Shown here: piece after piece, positions 1-8,605 of the stretch
Layout: the number at the start of each line of letters is the position of its first letter
Position numbering within the stretch: the first letter of the stretch is position 1
Assembly (NCBI GenBank): GCA_035352635.1
Contig: DAOPYA010000006.1
Coordinates: 1 to 64,000, forward strand
Direction: 5' to 3'
DNA length: 64,000 nt
Source: Rifleibacterium sp035352635
Lineage (GTDB): Bacteria; Muiribacteriota; Ozemobacteria; Ozemobacterales; Ozemobacteraceae
The notes under the pieces: model-generated
What the model was told of the DNA's origin: nothing
The model's database searches: none
Seen by the model: the letters and a program-made list of their open reading frames with translations, nothing else
Position numbers and translations under genes: made by a program

Positions 1-175
1 CTCGACAAGCGTCGCTTATGCAATCGCCTGACCTGCCGAAACTTGCATCTAGAGAGAGTTAAGTAAGCGTTTGCCCTGTTCAGCAGGGCGGGTGATTGAC
101 AGGGGCGGTGTGTTCTGCTAAAAAGGCAGAACAGAATTAAGTTACGGCATTTTAGACAAAGCGGCGTTCAGGCAA
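1..175. other. Upstream region with two perfect hairpins
   Basis: No gene is seen. Two inverted repeats precede azlC: GCCCTG/CAGGGC (73-78 and 84-89, 5-nt loop) and TGTTCTGC/GCAGAACA (111-118 and 126-133, 7-nt loop). The second is an 8-bp perfect stem about 40 bp before the azlC start. They could be the end of an upstream gene's terminator or a leader or operator for azlCD; neither has a clear T-run on the + strand. Confidence 0.4.
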
Positions 176-892
176 ATGAAGCAGAGTTTTTTTTCGGGTC
201 TGCGTGATGGTATACCCATCTGTCTTGGGTATATCGTCGTTTCGATGTCGTTTGGTATGTTTGCTGTGGCACGTGGCATACCGGTCTCTACTGCGATCGC
301 TCTCTCAATGACCAACATGACTTCGGCCGGGCAGTTCGCGGCTGTCAATCTCGCCGGTGCCTGTGCTACCTTCACTGAGATCGGTCTGGCAACTGCGGTT
401 GTCAATATTCGTTATGCGCTGATGAGTCTGGTTCTTTCGCAGAAAATCGAAAAAATGTCATTCTTCAAGCGCATGCTGCTGGCGGCCGGTATTACCGACG
501 AGGTGTTCACTCTGGCTTCAACCCGTGGGCAGAAAGTCGGTTTTTCCTATATGGCCGGGCTGATCGTAACGCCCTATATCGGCTGGTCGCTCGGCACAAT
601 TCTTGGCGCAACCGTTAATTCGCTCATGCCGGTGTCGGTTGTCTCTGCGATGGGTATCACTCTGTATGGCATGTTCGTTGCGATTGTCGTGCCTGTGGCC
701 CGCGAAGAGCGCCCGGTGCTGATGACTCTGTTGATCGCAATTTCCCTGAGCTGTCTCTTTAAATATACCCCGGCGCTGGCCGCGCTTTCGGCTGGCTGGA
801 CAATCATCGTCGTCACGCTGATCACCGCTTCACTGGCCGCCTGTTTATTCACACCGGTCGAAACCGCCAAATCTGTCGAGGTCGCCAAATGA
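176..892 (+). CDS. azlC: AzlC family branched-chain amino acid exporter subunit
   Basis: This 238-residue integral membrane protein matches the AzlC family, the large subunit of the two-component AzlCD exporter for branched-chain amino acids and analogues in the inner membrane. Visible features are the N-terminal G-L-R-D-G-I-P-I-C-L-G-Y segment typical of AzlC, a conserved A-I-A-L-S-M-T-N-x-T-S-A-G-Q-F-A loop near residues 40-55, an N-I-R-Y-A-L-M stretch near 78-84, and hydrophobic segments along the rest. Length is normal for the family. The stop overlaps the azlD start in an ATGA arrangement, so the two are translationally coupled. The Shine-Dalgarno sequence is weak. Substrate is inferred from the family only. 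Confidence 0.93.
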   Translation: MKQSFFSGLRDGIPICLGYIVVSMSFGMFAVARGIPVSTAIALSMTNMTSAGQFAAVNLAGACATFTEIGLATAVVNIRYALMSLVLSQKIEKMSFFKRMLLAAGITDEVFTLASTRGQKVGFSYMAGLIVTPYIGWSLGTILGATVNSLMPVSVVSAMGITLYGMFVAIVVPVAREERPVLMTLLIAISLSCLFKYTPALAALSAGWTIIVVTLITASLAACLFTPVETAKSVEVAK

Positions 893-1194
893 GCTACCTG
901 ACCGGCGTTATACTGGTTACATCTCTGGTTACCTACCTGGTAAGAATGTTGCCAATTGTGTTTTTCAAGCGCGAACTCTCTTCGCAGTGGCTGAAAGCGT
1001 TCATGTACTACATACCCTACGCGGTCCTCGGAACCATGACTTTTCCGGCGATTCTTGAATCGACACGCAGCACGCTTTCAGCCGGCAGCGGCTTTCTGGT
1101 TGCCATCATTCTGGCATACTTTAACCGTGGGTTGCTGCTTACGGCCCTGGGGGCTGCTGCGGCCGTTTTCGTCGTCGAATATTTCACTATCTAG
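889..1194 (+). CDS. azlD: AzlD family branched-chain amino acid exporter subunit
   Basis: This 101-residue protein has three to four hydrophobic segments and matches AzlD, the small partner of AzlC. The family-typical T-S-L-V-T-Y-L-V-R-M-L-P segment is at residues 10-21, and a Y-Y-I-P-Y-A-V-L-G stretch is near 40-48. Its ATG overlaps the azlC stop by 4 bp, the usual operon arrangement. The best downstream terminator is about 250 bp away. No regulator gene is next to the pair. Confidence 0.92.
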   Translation: MSYLTGVILVTSLVTYLVRMLPIVFFKRELSSQWLKAFMYYIPYAVLGTMTFPAILESTRSTLSAGSGFLVAIILAYFNRGLLLTALGAAAAVFVVEYFTI

Positions 1195-1351
1195 AACACA
1201 GCGCCGCACCACAAATTTTAAGACCCGTACCCAGCAGGCAAGTTGTCGATCTGCTAAAATTTTTACCGCGATGTGCACCATTTTAAGGCACGGGCGCCAG
1301 CCAAAATGCTTATTATGACAGTGTTCAGGCATGGCTTGTACTTTTTATGAA

Positions 1352-1367
1352 ATTATGTTTACATAAT
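1352..1367. promoter_or_regulatory. Palindrome ATTATGT-TT-ACATAAT
   Basis: This is a perfect 7-2-7 palindrome in the azlD-LysM gene interval. Its right half belongs to the 11-mer GTTTACATAAT, which recurs at 16991 and 45309, always between genes. It could be an operator; no cognate regulator is identified. Confidence 0.35.
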
Positions 1368-1440
1368 CTCAGGTTTTTGTTCTCTCTGATTTTTCACTAT
1401 GGCAAGACTTTTTAGATATAAGGATCTCTCCTGGAATTAA

Positions 1441-1464
1441 GGCGACCTGGTGGTCGCCTTTTTG
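1441..1464 (+). terminator. Rho-independent terminator
   Basis: GGCGACC and GGTCGCC form a 7-bp GC-rich stem with a TGGT loop (1441-1458), followed by a T-run. It would end transcription from azlCD or from a small unannotated transcript. Confidence 0.85.
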
Positions 1465-1550
1465 TTGCGCGCAAGGCATGAGCGATAACTCAGCGGTGCA
1501 AATCAGCTACAGGCCCGGCAGCGTGAACTTCACCCGTCAGCTGCTCTACC

Positions 1551-1612
1551 AAAAGTAACCCGGTTGATAGGCCACGCCGTCGAATTGGTGAGAAATTCTC
1601 AATGCGCTCTAA
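1551..1612 (-). repeat. Dispersed 60-bp repeat, copy D (inverted)
   Basis: Read on the minus strand, this segment matches the repeats at 11726, 11994 and 16793: an agagcgcattgag start, a core CGACGGCGTGGCCTATCA, then an AACCGGGTTAC-like end. It is the only full copy in reverse orientation. Its core hairpin (GGCC..A/T-rich loop..CCGG) is partly degraded. Confidence 0.75.
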
Positions 1613-1636
1613 TTTAGAATCAACTGTTAAATCAGT

Positions 1637-2845
1637 TCAGCGCGCTGGCTTGCCCTGTATCTGGTTGAAAACCTTATCGGCCCAGGTTTTAGCAATTTTG
1701 CTGCCGGCATTGCCGCTGTAGTGAAGACCGTCACCGCCGCTGGCCGGGTACTCGGTATAGTTGCGGGAATCGACAAAACTGCCGTATTTTTCGACGGCGG
1801 CTTTGAGATTCTGGTACAGGCGGCCGTAATTTTCGGAACCGCCGACCCCGTTTCTGGGTTCGGGCGGGCCAACCCAGACAATTTTGCAGCCTGAACGCTT
1901 CGCGATATCGCAGACAGACTGAACCTGCTTCTGGATCGCCTCTGCACCAGCATAAGCCATATTGGCGCCTAGAGAAAAAACAATGACGTTCGGTTTATAT
2001 TCTTCAATCAGGCCGCTCAGATTAGGGGTTTGTCTGGGCGTGCGCCAGTCGGCAGGCTGATCGACTTTGCCTTTTTCATCGCGTGAGTAATAGCCAGATT
2101 TGCCGACCGTGCCATTGAGCCACCATGAAGGTGATGAACCGGCCACGCCACATGTTCTCACTGCTGCACCCGTTTCGCGCATCAGGCCGTCGATGGTTTT
2201 TCCATAAATGCCGCAGGTGTGTGAGTCACCGATATGCAGAACCCGGCTGTCGGCAGTAATTAACGGTGTGCCGGCCTGGCTGGCCGTTGTGTCGGGAATT
2301 GGCTTCGTGACGCTGGTGGCAGCCGGCTTGCCAACCTTGGGGGTCGGGGCCTGGGCCGTCGTTGCCGCGGTTGCAGCTGGTGTGGTCGCGTTGCTGGTGG
2401 CGGGAGTTGCTGCCACAGTTATTGTGCCTCCGGTGGTTGTTGTGGTCGAACTGTCTTTTCTGGCGGGTTTGGGGGCGAGACGAAATTGCCAGCCCACCAG
2501 AATCAGATCGGGGTTTTTCAGCAGCGATGGGTAAAGATCGTTGTTCCATTCGACAAGATCCCGCCAACGTGAACTGCTGCCGAGAAGCTTTTGGGCCAGG
2601 CCGCAAAGAGTGTCGCCACGCACCACTTTCACCATTTTCTCAGAGGTGCCCGCAGTTTTGCCGGTCGTCTGGGTTTCGGTAACTGAATCGCCGGGCAGGC
2701 TGTATTCGCCTGATTGAGCGTCGCCCGCCACAGACTTTTCATCGGAAATATTAACCGTTGTAACATTAAAAGGTGACTGGGCATGTGCCGGAGCACAGCC
2801 AAGGATGATTCCGAGGGCGCAACCAAGCAGTATTTCAGAGCGCAT
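1637..2845 (-). CDS. Secreted LysM domain SGNH/GDSL hydrolase
   Basis: I place the start at the ATG at 2845, because a strong GGAGG lies 8 nt upstream and a signal peptide follows directly (M-R-S-E-I-L-L-G ... A-H-A); a longer reading to 2887 is unlikely. Domains in order: signal peptide (about 1-23), one LysM peptidoglycan-binding domain (about 72-123, starting V-V-R-G-D-T-L-C-G-L-A), a Thr/Ala/Pro-rich linker (about 130-190), and an SGNH hydrolase domain. The latter shows H-I-G-D-S-H-T (nucleophile block), a glycine/S-L-G-A-N block and the C-terminal D-G-L-H with catalytic Asp and His. It probably removes an ester group (for example O-acetyl) from a wall polymer; the substrate is inferred from the LysM domain. 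Confidence 0.85.
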   Translation of the reverse strand: MRSEILLGCALGIILGCAPAHAQSPFNVTTVNISDEKSVAGDAQSGEYSLPGDSVTETQTTGKTAGTSEKMVKVVRGDTLCGLAQKLLGSSSRWRDLVEWNNDLYPSLLKNPDLILVGWQFRLAPKPARKDSSTTTTTGGTITVAATPATSNATTPAATAATTAQAPTPKVGKPAATSVTKPIPDTTASQAGTPLITADSRVLHIGDSHTCGIYGKTIDGLMRETGAAVRTCGVAGSSPSWWLNGTVGKSGYYSRDEKGKVDQPADWRTPRQTPNLSGLIEEYKPNVIVFSLGANMAYAGAEAIQKQVQSVCDIAKRSGCKIVWVGPPEPRNGVGGSENYGRLYQNLKAAVEKYGSFVDSRNYTEYPASGGDGLHYSGNAGSKIAKTWADKVFNQIQGKPAR

Positions 2846-3079
2846 CGTTTTAACCTCCGGGTACAATACTTGTGCGTAATTGATCAATATTTTTTAATTA
2901 TAACACGTAGTCAGGAAATTTTGCCCGATCGCGGCACTGCTCAAGCAAAGCCCCGTAAATAGCCAAATATGAGTGGCAATCTTCCATAGGCGAGGTATGA
3001 CGACAAAATTCACGATTGATTAGCGGCATGAGTTGTGGTAGCCTGCCCTTGTTAACAGAACCAGATGGTTCTTTTTTGC

Positions 3080-3152
3080 GGGGCTGTAGCTCAGCTGGGA
3101 GAGCGCGACATTCGCATTGTCGAGGCCGACGGTTCGATCCCGTTCAGCTCCA
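3080..3152 (+). tRNA. tRNA-Ala (anticodon CGC)
   Basis: This is a complete 73-nt cloverleaf. The acceptor GGGGCTG pairs with CAGCTCC and has the G3:U70 wobble that identifies alanine tRNA. The D-arm begins TAGCTCAGCTGGGAGAGC, the anticodon loop is TTCGCAT with anticodon CGC (reads GCG), and the T-arm contains GGTTCGATCCC. The discriminator is A and CCA is not encoded. A weak hairpin with a T-run follows near 3188-3222. Confidence 0.97.
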
Positions 3153-3248
3153 ATCATAGTCAGTATCATGTGATCTCATACAATCGCAAAAGCCCGCTCA
3201 GGTAGCTGGCTTTCTTGTTTTTGAGACAACATGATATTCAATTTGATT

Positions 3249-3913
3249 TCAGCTCAAAAGTGGTATATCGAGGCCAATTTTGCGAGACAAAATAATGCTG
3301 TTACGAACCTTTGCATAACGAGGTATGAGTTTTTCAAGCCTCTTTGAAGGCGCAGTTTCAACAGAGTCGTTTATATGTTCAGGTGAAGCGACCTAGTTTT
3401 TGATTTGTCTGATTTCATCGACAACCGTTGAATTGGCAATGTTTTCGAAAGCTTCCGGGGCGAAAAAAGCAAACCTTCGAATTCATGCACGACCAGGTTA
3501 ACAAACAGATTTTCTGCGCCTATGTCCTTCTCTATTTCGTGCTCAATGTAGTTGGCCCTGACAAAAACATTAACTTCGTGACAATTAATGCCCGGGGTAT
3601 TGCCGGGCAGTCCATAGTAATCAAACATGGTTGTCACAAGCTCTCGTGAATGTTCCAGGCAAATTCGTGTCAGTTCTGCTTTGACTTTAGTGTAGTCTGT
3701 GATGCCGCCTTTCTGTTTGCCGGCACCGGTTCTTTTTGTCATGCAGATAATTGGTATCAGCTGTAGATGCAGTTGCCAAAAATATGGGCGCAGAATTTCC
3801 CTAACAAAAGCTTCTTCTGTCTGGCCTTCGCAATTTGCCTGGGTTTTAATTATTGCCGGTCTGACGAAGAAGGATTGTTTTGTGAGATAATCGAACTTAT
3901 ATTGATTGAACAA
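3249..3913 (-). pseudogene. Broken DUF4276 family gene
   Basis: The N-terminal part reads as a DUF4276 protein: C-E-G-Q-T-E-E-A-F-V-R-E near residues 28-39, and V-V-H-E-F-E-G-L-L-F-S near 138-148. At an A6/T6 homopolymer (3463-3468) the frame breaks. A one-base shift restores family-like sequence (F-A-P-E-A-F-E-N-I-A), which then meets an in-frame TAG at 3393-3395. Beyond it comes S-P-E-H-I-N-D-S-V-E-T-A-P-S-K-R, the classic C-terminal DUF4276 motif, ending early at 3249. Frameshift, nonsense codon and a shortened C-terminus make it a pseudogene. DUF4276 genes usually pair with an AAA-type ATPase gene, which is absent here. It sits directly after tRNA-Ala, a common island insertion point. Confidence 0.85.
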
Positions 3914-3933
3914 ATAACCCCGGTGAGGTGAAC

Positions 3934-4326
3934 ATGAAGCCAGAAGGAATCAAGTTTCCGATTTTCGGTCTTTTTTGCATGGCTCTTGGCGGCTTTTTTC
4001 TGCATTATCGCGTGCATCCGCCTTCCAAAGATGCGATCAATCTGATCGGCGTAATTTTTCCGCTGTTCAATGCCACGATTCTGCCTTGCATGTTTTTTTA
4101 TCGTAAAACCGTTCCGTGGGCTTATATAATCAACATCACGAGCGTTATTGTCGGGGTTTTTGTCATGACCTGGTTTTCGATTGCCAACTGGAAAGACCCG
4201 CTAACCTTGTATCACCTCCTTTTCCATTCGACGCTGGCCGACAGCCTTATTCTGCTTGGCAAACTTCCGCTGGCTCACATGATTCTCATGGCCTGGGTCA
4301 ACTTTGACGAAGAAGAAAAGCCATGA
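3934..4326 (+). CDS. Small multi-pass membrane protein, partner of the flavocytochrome gene
   Basis: The protein is about 130 residues, started at the ATG at 3934 with GGTGAGG upstream; a GTG two codons earlier is possible. It has three to four predicted transmembrane helices (about 8-24, 35-55, 65-85, 95-118) and an acidic C-terminus (D-E-E-E-K). I do not recognise a family. Its stop overlaps the start of the ferric-reductase-like gene by 4 bp (ATGA), so it is probably a membrane partner or assembly factor of that enzyme. Confidence 0.75.
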   Translation: MKPEGIKFPIFGLFCMALGGFFLHYRVHPPSKDAINLIGVIFPLFNATILPCMFFYRKTVPWAYIINITSVIVGVFVMTWFSIANWKDPLTLYHLLFHSTLADSLILLGKLPLAHMILMAWVNFDEEEKP

Positions 4327-5675
4327 GCGCTACAATTACCCCCGCTGCCCGGCGGTATTCGTTACAAAAGGTCTTCTGCTGGCTGCTTTTGCTTGGCCTT
4401 TTTCTGCTGTTAACCCGAATTGGCGTGCGGCATTACTTCAGGGAAGAAGCCGTTAAAGCCGGCACTTTGCCGGTGACGGTCGGGCGGGTGATTGCTCTCT
4501 GGACCATCGCTCTGCTGCTTCTTCAGCCGATTCTGGCGGCCAGGCTGCGTGTTCTTGACCGTATTTTTGGCCTTGATCGTCTATTGCGGTTTCACCGCCT
4601 TGCAGGCATTCTCAGTCTGAGCATGGCATGTTTTCACCCTCTGCTGATGTATGTTTCAGGTCTGAAAAAACTTGGGCCGCTGAGTTCTGAGCAATGGCCA
4701 GAGGCAATCGGCAGCATTTGTATTGTCGGATTGTGGCTTGCGGTGGTTTCTTCGGTCTGGCGCCGGTTTGTCAGCCTGAACTATGAACAGTGGCTCAGGC
4801 TTCATAAATTCACGGCTCCCGTGGTGGTGCTGGCTCTCGCGCACATGTTTATCATTGAATCTGCAATGCTTAAAGGCTGGGTTCTTGGCTTCTGGGTAGT
4901 ATTGCTGGTTTTGTGGGCAGCAGTTTTGCTGGCATCACGAATCGTTTTTCCAGCTCAACGTGCCAGAAACGAGGCATTCGTTGTTGCTGAAAGCGCCAGG
5001 GTGGCAGAAGGCGTCTGGCAGCTCAACCTTAAACCTGACGCCGGTGTTGAACGCTTCGACTTTGTTCCGGGTCAGTTCGCGTTTTTAGCCATCAAAAGCC
5101 CCGAGATACCCTTTGAAGAACACCCGTTTACCATCGCATCAGCCCCTGCTGATGCGGGTAATCTGCAATTCATTATTAAGGGTGATGGCGACTGGACCAG
5201 AAAGCTTTCGGCCGTCAGAGCCGGCGATCAGGCAAGAGTTTCAGGGCCATTTGGGGTTTTCTCGGCATACCGTCACGAACCTCGCAGCCTGGTGATGATT
5301 GCCGGTGGTATCGGCATCACCCCGATGCTGAGCACTTTGCGTCAGCTCAGCCGTGAAAAAGCAGCGTTGCCGGTCAAGCTGATCTGGTCTTTTCAGACCA
5401 GGGCCGGGGCACCGTGTATCGATGAAATTGACGGCTTCCGGCAGGCCCTTCCAAACCTTGAAGTAATTAAAATCGCAACCCGCGAACCCGCAATCGGCAA
5501 CTCTGCGCCAACACGCCTCGACAAATTAACTCTCGCAAAATTACTGCCCGAATTCAAGCCTGGCGACCTCGTCATGCTCTGCGGGCCAGTGCCAATGATG
5601 CGCGAGGTGCGCCATATCTTGCAGTCTCTTAATTACCCTGATTCAGCAGTGCTGTCAGAAGAATTCGCCTTATAG
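4323..5675 (+). CDS. Ferric reductase-like transmembrane flavocytochrome (FNR/NOX type)
   Basis: The 450-residue protein has an N-terminal ferric-reductase-type heme domain with several transmembrane helices. Candidate heme ligands are in F-H-R-L-A-G-I, M-A-C-F-H-P-L-L, L-R-L-H-K-F-T and L-A-L-A-H-M-F. A ferredoxin-reductase-type FAD/NAD(P) module follows from about residue 215: H-P-F-T-I-A-S-A for FAD, G-P-F-G-V-F for the phosphate loop, G-G-I-G-I-T-P-M for NAD(P), and C-G-P-V-P-M-M near the C-terminus. It should carry electrons from NAD(P)H through FAD and heme across the inner membrane to an external acceptor such as ferric iron or oxygen. Length and domain order fit the family; the acceptor is unknown. 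Confidence 0.9.
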   Translation: MSATITPAARRYSLQKVFCWLLLLGLFLLLTRIGVRHYFREEAVKAGTLPVTVGRVIALWTIALLLLQPILAARLRVLDRIFGLDRLLRFHRLAGILSLSMACFHPLLMYVSGLKKLGPLSSEQWPEAIGSICIVGLWLAVVSSVWRRFVSLNYEQWLRLHKFTAPVVVLALAHMFIIESAMLKGWVLGFWVVLLVLWAAVLLASRIVFPAQRARNEAFVVAESARVAEGVWQLNLKPDAGVERFDFVPGQFAFLAIKSPEIPFEEHPFTIASAPADAGNLQFIIKGDGDWTRKLSAVRAGDQARVSGPFGVFSAYRHEPRSLVMIAGGIGITPMLSTLRQLSREKAALPVKLIWSFQTRAGAPCIDEIDGFRQALPNLEVIKIATREPAIGNSAPTRLDKLTLAKLLPEFKPGDLVMLCGPVPMMREVRHILQSLNYPDSAVLSEEFAL

Positions 5676-5704
5676 TGCCGACAACAGGTTATTTAACGGT
5701 TACA

Positions 5705-8605
5705 TCAGTCGCTTTTATCTTGGGAAAGCTTGGCGCTGCGCAGTTCGTAGAGTTCGTAGATATTGTATTCGCGTGCTTTGCCCTTAAGTGAACAGCGACG
5801 CAGAAAGTTGACGCGCCCTTCGCCCTTGAGCATGCGCATCGTCGAGCCGGAAATGATGATGCCGCTGCTGCTGTTGAGCGCCTCGTTTTTCAGGCGGGCC
5901 GCGAGGTTCACCTGGTCGCCGATCACAGTGAAGTCGAGTTTGCCGGTATATGAGCCGATGCGGCCTGAAATGACGGTGCCTGATGCAATGCCGGCGTAGA
6001 TGTCGAATTGCTGTTCGTGCATGGCGGCAGCCAGGTCGAGGGCTGTTCTGGCGGCCCGCAGAGCGTGAGAGTCTGCATGAGCCTCACTCTCGCGAAAAAC
6101 GAGCATCAGGGTATTATCTATTATCTTGTCGATAGTACCACCGTGCTTTTTAACGAGGTGGTCGCCGCTGGTGATGAAGCGATTGATCAGAGCAACCGTC
6201 TGTTCGGGTGATAAACCTGCAGTAAGCTGGGTATAGTTTTTTAGGGCAGCGAAGATGATGGTGGCTTCAATGTTCTCGCCACCGGGAGCCATTTCGTGAC
6301 TTTCTGACAACTCAATTTGCGAAATTGCATCTTCAGAAACATAGTCGCTCAGCAGGTTGCGTTGCTGCAGGCCGACCACCAGGCCGGCAAAGGCTTCGTT
6401 CAATTTTTCGAACTCATCGCCAGTTGTGAGCGAAAGATTCCAGACATCGTGGCCCCGGGCTATCTGTTCGGCGCTTCTGGCAAGCTGCAGAACCGGGTTA
6501 ACGAAAAACCTTTCCAGTAACTGGCTGACCAGATAAAAAACCAGGCATAAATAGACCAGCAGACTCAGTGCAGCAGCAAAATAACCCTCGATATCAAGGC
6601 TCACCCTGACGATCGCCACTGCAATATGCGGAATATTATGATTATAACGGCTGATGACATAGGTTCTGTTGCCCTGGTCGTCGGTTTCGCTGACGGTTCG
6701 TGATGTCTCATGCCTGGCGGCCTTTCTGATCACGGGTTCGCCAAGATGCCCACTGCCAGCCCATGTCTTTTTTGAACCAGTTCTATCGGTCGGCAAAAAT
6801 GCGTATTTAATTGTGAACCCGCCCCAGCTTTCAACAAAATTGCCGTCGGCCACCGGCATCTGGGCAGTGTAAGAAGCCAAAATTGGCCCGGGTTCAAACT
6901 TTGCGCCGAGAATGCCCATGAACGGCATGCCGGGGGCGTGCTGGTCATACAATTTGTACATCGAATACCAGATGACACTCGTCGTCTGGTCAAAGTAATA
7001 GAATTGACCATTAGTGCGCAGCGAGTCGCCAATCGATGTGTTTTTGATCGGGTTGCCGGCGATGAGCATTATATCCTGGCGCACGCGGTTAACGATTGGC
7101 TCTGGCTCAAGCAGAAGGCTTAACAACTGTCGTGGCATGAAACGCTCGACCATGCCGACTGTACTGTTCTGATTCGCGGGCGAACTGCGGTTCGGCAACT
7201 CAACAATCTGCGACTTTTCGGGTCGGTGCAGCGCCAGTGCCGAAACTGGCAGAGCTTTTCCAATGCGCTCAAATAGAATTGCCGTAGCCTGTGGGTCATT
7301 AAACAGCTGCCGGTCAATATTTTCGCCAAAGGAAATAAATGAACTTTCCAGGCCTTCCATGTACTGCTCAAGTTCGTTATGAATCTGGGTCAGGCGCGTT
7401 TCAACGTGCAGCAGAAGATTCTGCCTGGCGAGAAAGCTGTCATACTGCCGGTGCAGATAAAACCCGATGGCAAGAAACGAAAATGGAAACAGTGAGACCA
7501 GCATGACACTCGCAAGAATGCGGCGCTTGAAACTGGTGTTAAGATCGATGCCGAAGGTCAGCATACGCATAAGCTGCACCAGAGAGATTATAATGATCAG
7601 ACGACTGATCAGCCCGATATAATGACGAAGTCTCTGAAAATCATGCTGAAAGCTGGTGGCCGGCAGATGATATTCAATGAACGGAATATCAAATTCGGCT
7701 TTTTTCTGGTTCAGGTGCATGCCGCTCTTATGCAGCCAGGTGCGAATGAATCTCTGGTCGGCCGGAGCCGTAATGACTATGCGGTCTTTGTAACGACGAA
7801 TGCCGCTGAAAAGGTTTCCGGGCTGTGCTATGGCTTTCTGCACATTGGTTTGTCTTGCGATGAGCCTGAGTTGCGGGTGAGTTTTACGAAGGGTTTTAAA
7901 TATGGCTGGCCATGCAAGGTCGCGGCCGCGGAACACCGCCAGACAGCCTTTCTGGCCGGCCTGCGGCCTGGTGAACTCAAAATAGGTAAAATAAAGCTCG
8001 CCGCCGTAATCAACCGAAAGGTTCATTGAGACCTTTGCCGGTCTGATGTTGACCGTAGTGACGGTTTTGAACATCTGTTGAATTTGCAGGGCATTACGTA
8101 CCGTTTCCTGACCCTCGGTCTGTTCTGCGTCTGCATTTGCCCGGTAGTTTTCTTTGGCCAGCATCTGAATAAGTTTGCGGAAAAGCGCTGCCGGCGGCAT
8201 CTGCTTTTTCAGATCGGCTGGGCGAAAGGAGCGCGGCGTCAGTTTTTCGGCATTTGCATCAAAAAAGATGTAGAGCAGCCCCTGGCCGGTGATGACCCGG
8301 TCTATTTCGCTTTGCAGGTCGGCAACATTCGTCGAGCCGGCTGGAAGTTCAAGGTTTTCAAGCAGTGCGAGACGCGATTCGAGATAGTTTTCGACTACCA
8401 GCAGATTGCGGTATTCATCTATTTTCTGGTGCGCGATGGCTAGTTGCTCTGGCTCAGCAAAAAGCGCGTACTCGTCGAGAAAGTAATCGAGAGCGAACAG
8501 TGACCCGGCGAGTGGCAGAACCAGAACCAACAACCAGGCCAGCAACAACGGCCCGGCGGCAATGCTGATCGTTCCTGTAATTTTGTTTTTGCTGTCAGTT
8601 GCCAT
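5705..8605 (-). CDS. Transmembrane class III cyclase subunit lacking metal aspartates (transition-state subunit)
   Basis: The protein has about 966 residues from ATG 8605 (a TTG sits one codon upstream). Architecture: TM helix (about 17-38), periplasmic part (about 40-330), two TM helices (about 336-390), a second periplasmic Cache-like part (about 390-675), a TM helix (about 680-702), HAMP (about 703-755) and a C-terminal class III cyclase domain. In the cyclase domain the first metal Asp is replaced by Ala (F-A-A-L-K-N-Y-T; codon 6245-6247) and the second by Asn (K-I-I-D-N; codon 6113-6115). The purine-contact Lys (I-D-K) and Thr (D-F-T-V-I-G), the transition-state Asn (codon 5906-5908) and Arg (5894-5896) in D-Q-V-N-L-A-A-R-L are intact. 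It overlaps the upstream partner gene by 11 bp. Alone it should be inactive; it is probably the substrate/transition-state half of a heterodimer. Confidence 0.9.
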   Translation of the reverse strand: MATDSKNKITGTISIAAGPLLLAWLLVLVLPLAGSLFALDYFLDEYALFAEPEQLAIAHQKIDEYRNLLVVENYLESRLALLENLELPAGSTNVADLQSEIDRVITGQGLLYIFFDANAEKLTPRSFRPADLKKQMPPAALFRKLIQMLAKENYRANADAEQTEGQETVRNALQIQQMFKTVTTVNIRPAKVSMNLSVDYGGELYFTYFEFTRPQAGQKGCLAVFRGRDLAWPAIFKTLRKTHPQLRLIARQTNVQKAIAQPGNLFSGIRRYKDRIVITAPADQRFIRTWLHKSGMHLNQKKAEFDIPFIEYHLPATSFQHDFQRLRHYIGLISRLIIIISLVQLMRMLTFGIDLNTSFKRRILASVMLVSLFPFSFLAIGFYLHRQYDSFLARQNLLLHVETRLTQIHNELEQYMEGLESSFISFGENIDRQLFNDPQATAILFERIGKALPVSALALHRPEKSQIVELPNRSSPANQNSTVGMVERFMPRQLLSLLLEPEPIVNRVRQDIMLIAGNPIKNTSIGDSLRTNGQFYYFDQTTSVIWYSMYKLYDQHAPGMPFMGILGAKFEPGPILASYTAQMPVADGNFVESWGGFTIKYAFLPTDRTGSKKTWAGSGHLGEPVIRKAARHETSRTVSETDDQGNRTYVISRYNHNIPHIAVAIVRVSLDIEGYFAAALSLLVYLCLVFYLVSQLLERFFVNPVLQLARSAEQIARGHDVWNLSLTTGDEFEKLNEAFAGLVVGLQQRNLLSDYVSEDAISQIELSESHEMAPGGENIEATIIFAALKNYTQLTAGLSPEQTVALINRFITSGDHLVKKHGGTIDKIIDNTLMLVFRESEAHADSHALRAARTALDLAAAMHEQQFDIYAGIASGTVISGRIGSYTGKLDFTVIGDQVNLAARLKNEALNSSSGIIISGSTMRMLKGEGRVNFLRRCSLKGKAREYNIYELYELRSAKLSQDKSD

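Larger units (their letters stand above)
1195..1636. other. Non-coding interval after azlCD
   Basis: No convincing gene is present. The interval holds a palindrome (1352-1367), a strong rho-independent terminator (1441-1464) and an inverted copy of the dispersed 60-bp repeat (1551-1612). A small transcript ending at the terminator is possible, because the terminator lies far from the azlD stop. Confidence 0.5.

Noticed and set aside
5705..8605. Simple loss-of-function pseudogene of a cyclase
   Set aside because: The frame is fully open over about 966 codons and the remaining catalytic residues are perfectly kept, while the lost ones are exactly those the neighbour keeps. That fits selection for a heterodimer, not decay.
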